This document shows, in pieces, positions 44,149 through 46,032 of a DNA stretch of 46,032 bases. Numbering within the stretch: position 1 is the first letter of the stretch; every line of letters starts with the position of its first letter. The notes under the pieces were generated by a model. The model ran no database searches. It was given only the letters and a program-made list of their open reading frames with translations, and had not been told where the DNA came from. The DNA is from Verrucomicrobiota bacterium (GTDB taxonomy: Bacteria > Verrucomicrobiota > Verrucomicrobiia > Limisphaerales > JADLHS01), in assembly GCA_025350905.1 (NCBI GenBank), contig JANXWY010000110.1, forward strand, positions 1-46,032, read 5' to 3'. The translations under genes and the position numbers were made by a program.

Positions 44149-44821
44149 CTTCCCTCCAAGCCCAAGGCCGCATCCACCGGATGATGACCGCAATCGGTGA
44201 CCGGGTGATGGTAGTAATCTCGCCGAAGCTCGAAGGTGCCAAGGAGACATTGAACCAGGAGCGACTCGCGATCCTTGCGGTGTTCCCCGGCCTTGGGCCG
44301 ATACGCAGCATCGATCCGATCGGCGGCCCGCTGCAGCAAGCCGCCGATGATAACCGCCGCTGGCTTGAAGAGGGCCGTCCGGACGAGCCCTTCCAATTCT
44401 TGCACCGCCGAGCCGGTGGGCGGTTGGGCGGAGAACCGCGCCATCACCGCGGCGATCTCTGCTTCCTGAGCGAGGAGGCAGGCAGAATCTTTTTTTTTAG
44501 GGAATCGGGAAACTGGTTCTGGCGCGTGTGAGCGACGGTGAGTTCGACGAACGTCGCTGCCAAGGACTCGAACTGCCGACGATTGGCAATGGCCGTCGCC
44601 AGCGCCGGGGCATCTGCCGCTGAAATTCGCTGACTGACATTGGCCCCCTCCCGCCAGACCTGATGTTTAAAGTACGGGCCGGCTTTGGTGCCGGAGAGCT
44701 GATCGCGAAATTCGGATTTGAGGCTGCCGGTTTCCATCGTATCCAGAGCCGCCATTTTTTCGAGGAGAGCCGTGCGTTGAGCGTGAAAGGTAGTATTCAT
44801 TTCCACCATCATGTCTAGCAA
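44133..44821 (-). pseudogene. ISKra4-like transposase remnant with leading DUF6788-like ORF and possible -1 frameshift site
   Basis: The first frame (44821 to 44444; ATG at 44800 likely) encodes MNTTFHAQRTALLEKMAAL and a KHQVWREG block, resembling the DUF6788 domain often placed before transposases. A second frame (from about 44485 to 44133) reads AQEAEIAAVMARFSAQPPTG, then CLLGTFELRRDYYH and LGLEGSYTPGL, as in ISKra4-family transposases. The frames are joined by a -1 shift at a run of nine A on this strand (44490-44498), ending AAAAAAG, a classic slippery pattern. The transposase stops after about 110 residues at the junction with the Dyp fragment, so the element is broken. Confidence 0.7.
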
Positions 44822-44890
44822 CTAGACAATTACCAGCAAAAAAACTAAGCAAAAACACACCACATCAGAATTTTGTCTCACACCCTGCTA

Positions 44891-45223
44891 ATGACTGTCA
44901 CTGGGAACTCGCTGGACATCAAGCAACCCACCGCCGCCGCGCTGCGAACCGAGTTAACTAAGAGTTTGGCGGCGATTAACCGTGGCGTTGCCGGGTTTGA
45001 AGACTTCTCGCCCAACGGAACCGCCGCCATCCAATCGGGCGATCCGGCGCGCAGTCTGCTCTATCATGCTTTGGCCAGCCCCAATGTTTATCCATCGCCG
45101 ACCAGTGCCAGAACTGACGCTGACTTTCCTACGCTCGTGGAGTTGGACACCATCGAAAACTACATCTATAGCGTCGCCAAAATGAAACTGAAGGATATCT
45201 GTATGTATTCGTTGACAAGGTGA
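44891..45223 (+). pseudogene. Partial unknown gene, truncated
   Basis: The translated 110 residues (MTVTGNSLDIKQPTAAALRTEL, then SLLYHALASPNVYPSP and FPTLVELDTIENYIYS) look like a real, conserved soluble protein but the family is not recognised. The frame ends 58 bp before the IS4 fragment. In another frame, GYLYVFVDKVNAQEDP at about 45191-45240 continues in coding-like style, suggesting a frameshift or a second gene fragment. It is most likely the N-terminal piece of a disrupted gene. Confidence 0.45.
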
Positions 45224-45280
45224 ACGCCCAAGAGGATCCCACGGATCGAAAAAGGGTAATTGCCACCGTGAAGAACACCT

Positions 45281-45847
45281 TCAAGTTCCAGGTGTCTCGC
45301 CAAACCCGACTTCCAACAACACCCCCGTCACCACCTTGGCGAAGGCAGCTGTGCCCCGGCGCGTTTTGGCTTTTTTGAGCGCACTCTTGATCTGCGGCGT
45401 GTTGGTCAGACTGAATTGCGTACCATCCAGCGCCAGCAACCGCCAACCCCGCCAGAATGCCTTGGGCTGCCGGCGGGCTTGCGCCCGCGGCCGCAACGCG
45501 CGCGACATCAACTCGGCAAACACCTGCCAGGGCAGCCGCGCGCGGCGATCCGAGCACGCGCTGTCACCCAGCGCATCTTCAAAGAGCATGGCGAAATGTT
45601 CACCCAAAGTGCCAGCCGTGTGCAGGAGATGAAATACCAGCGCAGCCAACAGATTTCCCAGCGGCACGCGCGCGGGTCGGCCACACCGCTTGGGCAGGGA
45701 CGGCAGTCCGGTGTTATCAAAGAGTTGCAGGAAGGCGGGGACAAAGCCAAACACTTCCTGATGAGGCGCAGGGGATCGGATGACTTTGGATTTTCGAGAC
45801 GCCACCGAACCCCGCCGCAGCTTCAACGGCTGAGAATGTTTTCGCAT
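45281..45847 (-). pseudogene. IS4-family transposase N-terminal remnant
   Basis: The 188-residue open frame starts MRKHSQPLKLRRGSV and includes GRPARVPLGNLLAALVFHLLH, an IS4-type N-terminal domain, then LLALDGTQFSLTNTPQI, the first catalytic Asp region of the DDE domain. The frame ends soon after, near LLEVGFGE; the second Asp and the Y-(2)-R-(3)-E-(6)-K region are missing. It is cut off at 45281 against the unrelated plus-strand fragment. Confidence 0.85.
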
Positions 45848-45902
45848 CCCCAGTGTAAGTAGCTAATAATCAACAAGGGTCCAGAAAATAATCAGCCCCC
45901 CA

Positions 45903-46032
45903 ATTTCCGAAAGGCATTAGGTTTAAGTCAAAGGATTTCGGAAATGTCGCGCAGCTGCGTATTCCGGGGGCTGTCGGACACTGATTCCAATTTCTGTCGG
46001 ACAGCGTTCCGATTTGAGCCGGACACCGTTCC
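45903..46032. repeat. Inverted repeat and tandem IS21-like end repeats at window edge
   Basis: ATTTCCGAAA (45903-45912) pairs with TTTCGGAAAT (45936-45945), a perfect 10-bp inverted repeat. Three short repeats of a GTCGGACA/CCGGACA-type unit follow: TGTCGGACA at 45972 and 45995, then AGCCGGACA at 46017, about 22-23 bp apart, each followed by a TTCC-containing stretch. Tandem transposase-binding repeats near an IS end are typical of IS21-like elements, and the rest would lie right of the window. The assignment is moderate at best. Confidence 0.5.

Noticed and set aside
1-46032. CRISPR array or cas genes
   Set aside because: No regularly spaced repeats of 24-40 bp with unique spacers and no Cas motifs were seen on either strand.

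Overview
The window looks like a GC-rich chromosomal segment from a member of the Verrucomicrobiota, probably close to the Pedosphaera/Limisphaerales group. This is inferred from gene content, not from a marker gene. The clues are two H-X9-DG type pseudopilins with the [17 protein letters not shown]-terminus, an ECF sigma factor paired with a Ser/Thr kinase-TPR protein, a large RHS protein rich in 'LTN' YD repeats, an octaheme-type cytochrome, and a REP-associated transposase with palindromes.

Positions 1-16.3 kb hold two converging halves of a lipid or aryl-polyene/flexirubin-like biosynthetic locus. On the plus strand are a hotdog dehydratase, a C45-type Ntn acyltransferase/hydrolase and a PlsC-type acyltransferase. 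On the minus strand is a tightly coupled eight-gene operon, in order of transcription: class V aminotransferase, acyl-AMP ligase, acyl carrier protein, condensation-fold acyltransferase, FAD oxidoreductase, PaaK-like ligase, glycosyltransferase-DUF2062 fusion, and a trifunctional MMPL exporter/acyltransferase/methyltransferase. Carriers, ligases, dehydratase, acyltransferases and exporter together suggest that an acyl chain is built on an ACP, joined to a head group and moved to the envelope. No ketosynthase is visible, so chain-elongation genes would have to lie left of the window or elsewhere. A Y1 (RAYT) transposase with palindromes and an Mrr restriction enzyme sit at the point of convergence.

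From 16.5 to 26.1 kb is a mixed set: a small secreted protein, two pseudopilins on either side of an eight-heme cytochrome with a membrane partner, a secreted unknown, a VOC protein, a GrpB-family protein, and a large secreted glycosidase fused to a beta-propeller.

From 26.1 kb rightward the DNA looks accessory. It starts with an hsdR remnant, a tRNA-Gly 3' fragment that is probably an att site, and a complete tyrosine integrase. Next come the kinase and ECF sigma pair and an IS5-type remnant. A secreted beta-helix-like protein, a 1643-residue RHS protein and a lower-GC orphan ORF follow as a possible surface or toxin module. After these are a GT-C/GT2 glycosyltransferase pair and a small winged-helix-like protein. 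The right end, 43.9-46.0 kb, is a graveyard of truncated genes and IS fragments: a Dyp peroxidase N-terminus, an ISKra4-like transposase with a possible frameshift site, an IS4 N-terminus and IS21-like end repeats.

All assignments come from reading motifs by eye; no database search was run.
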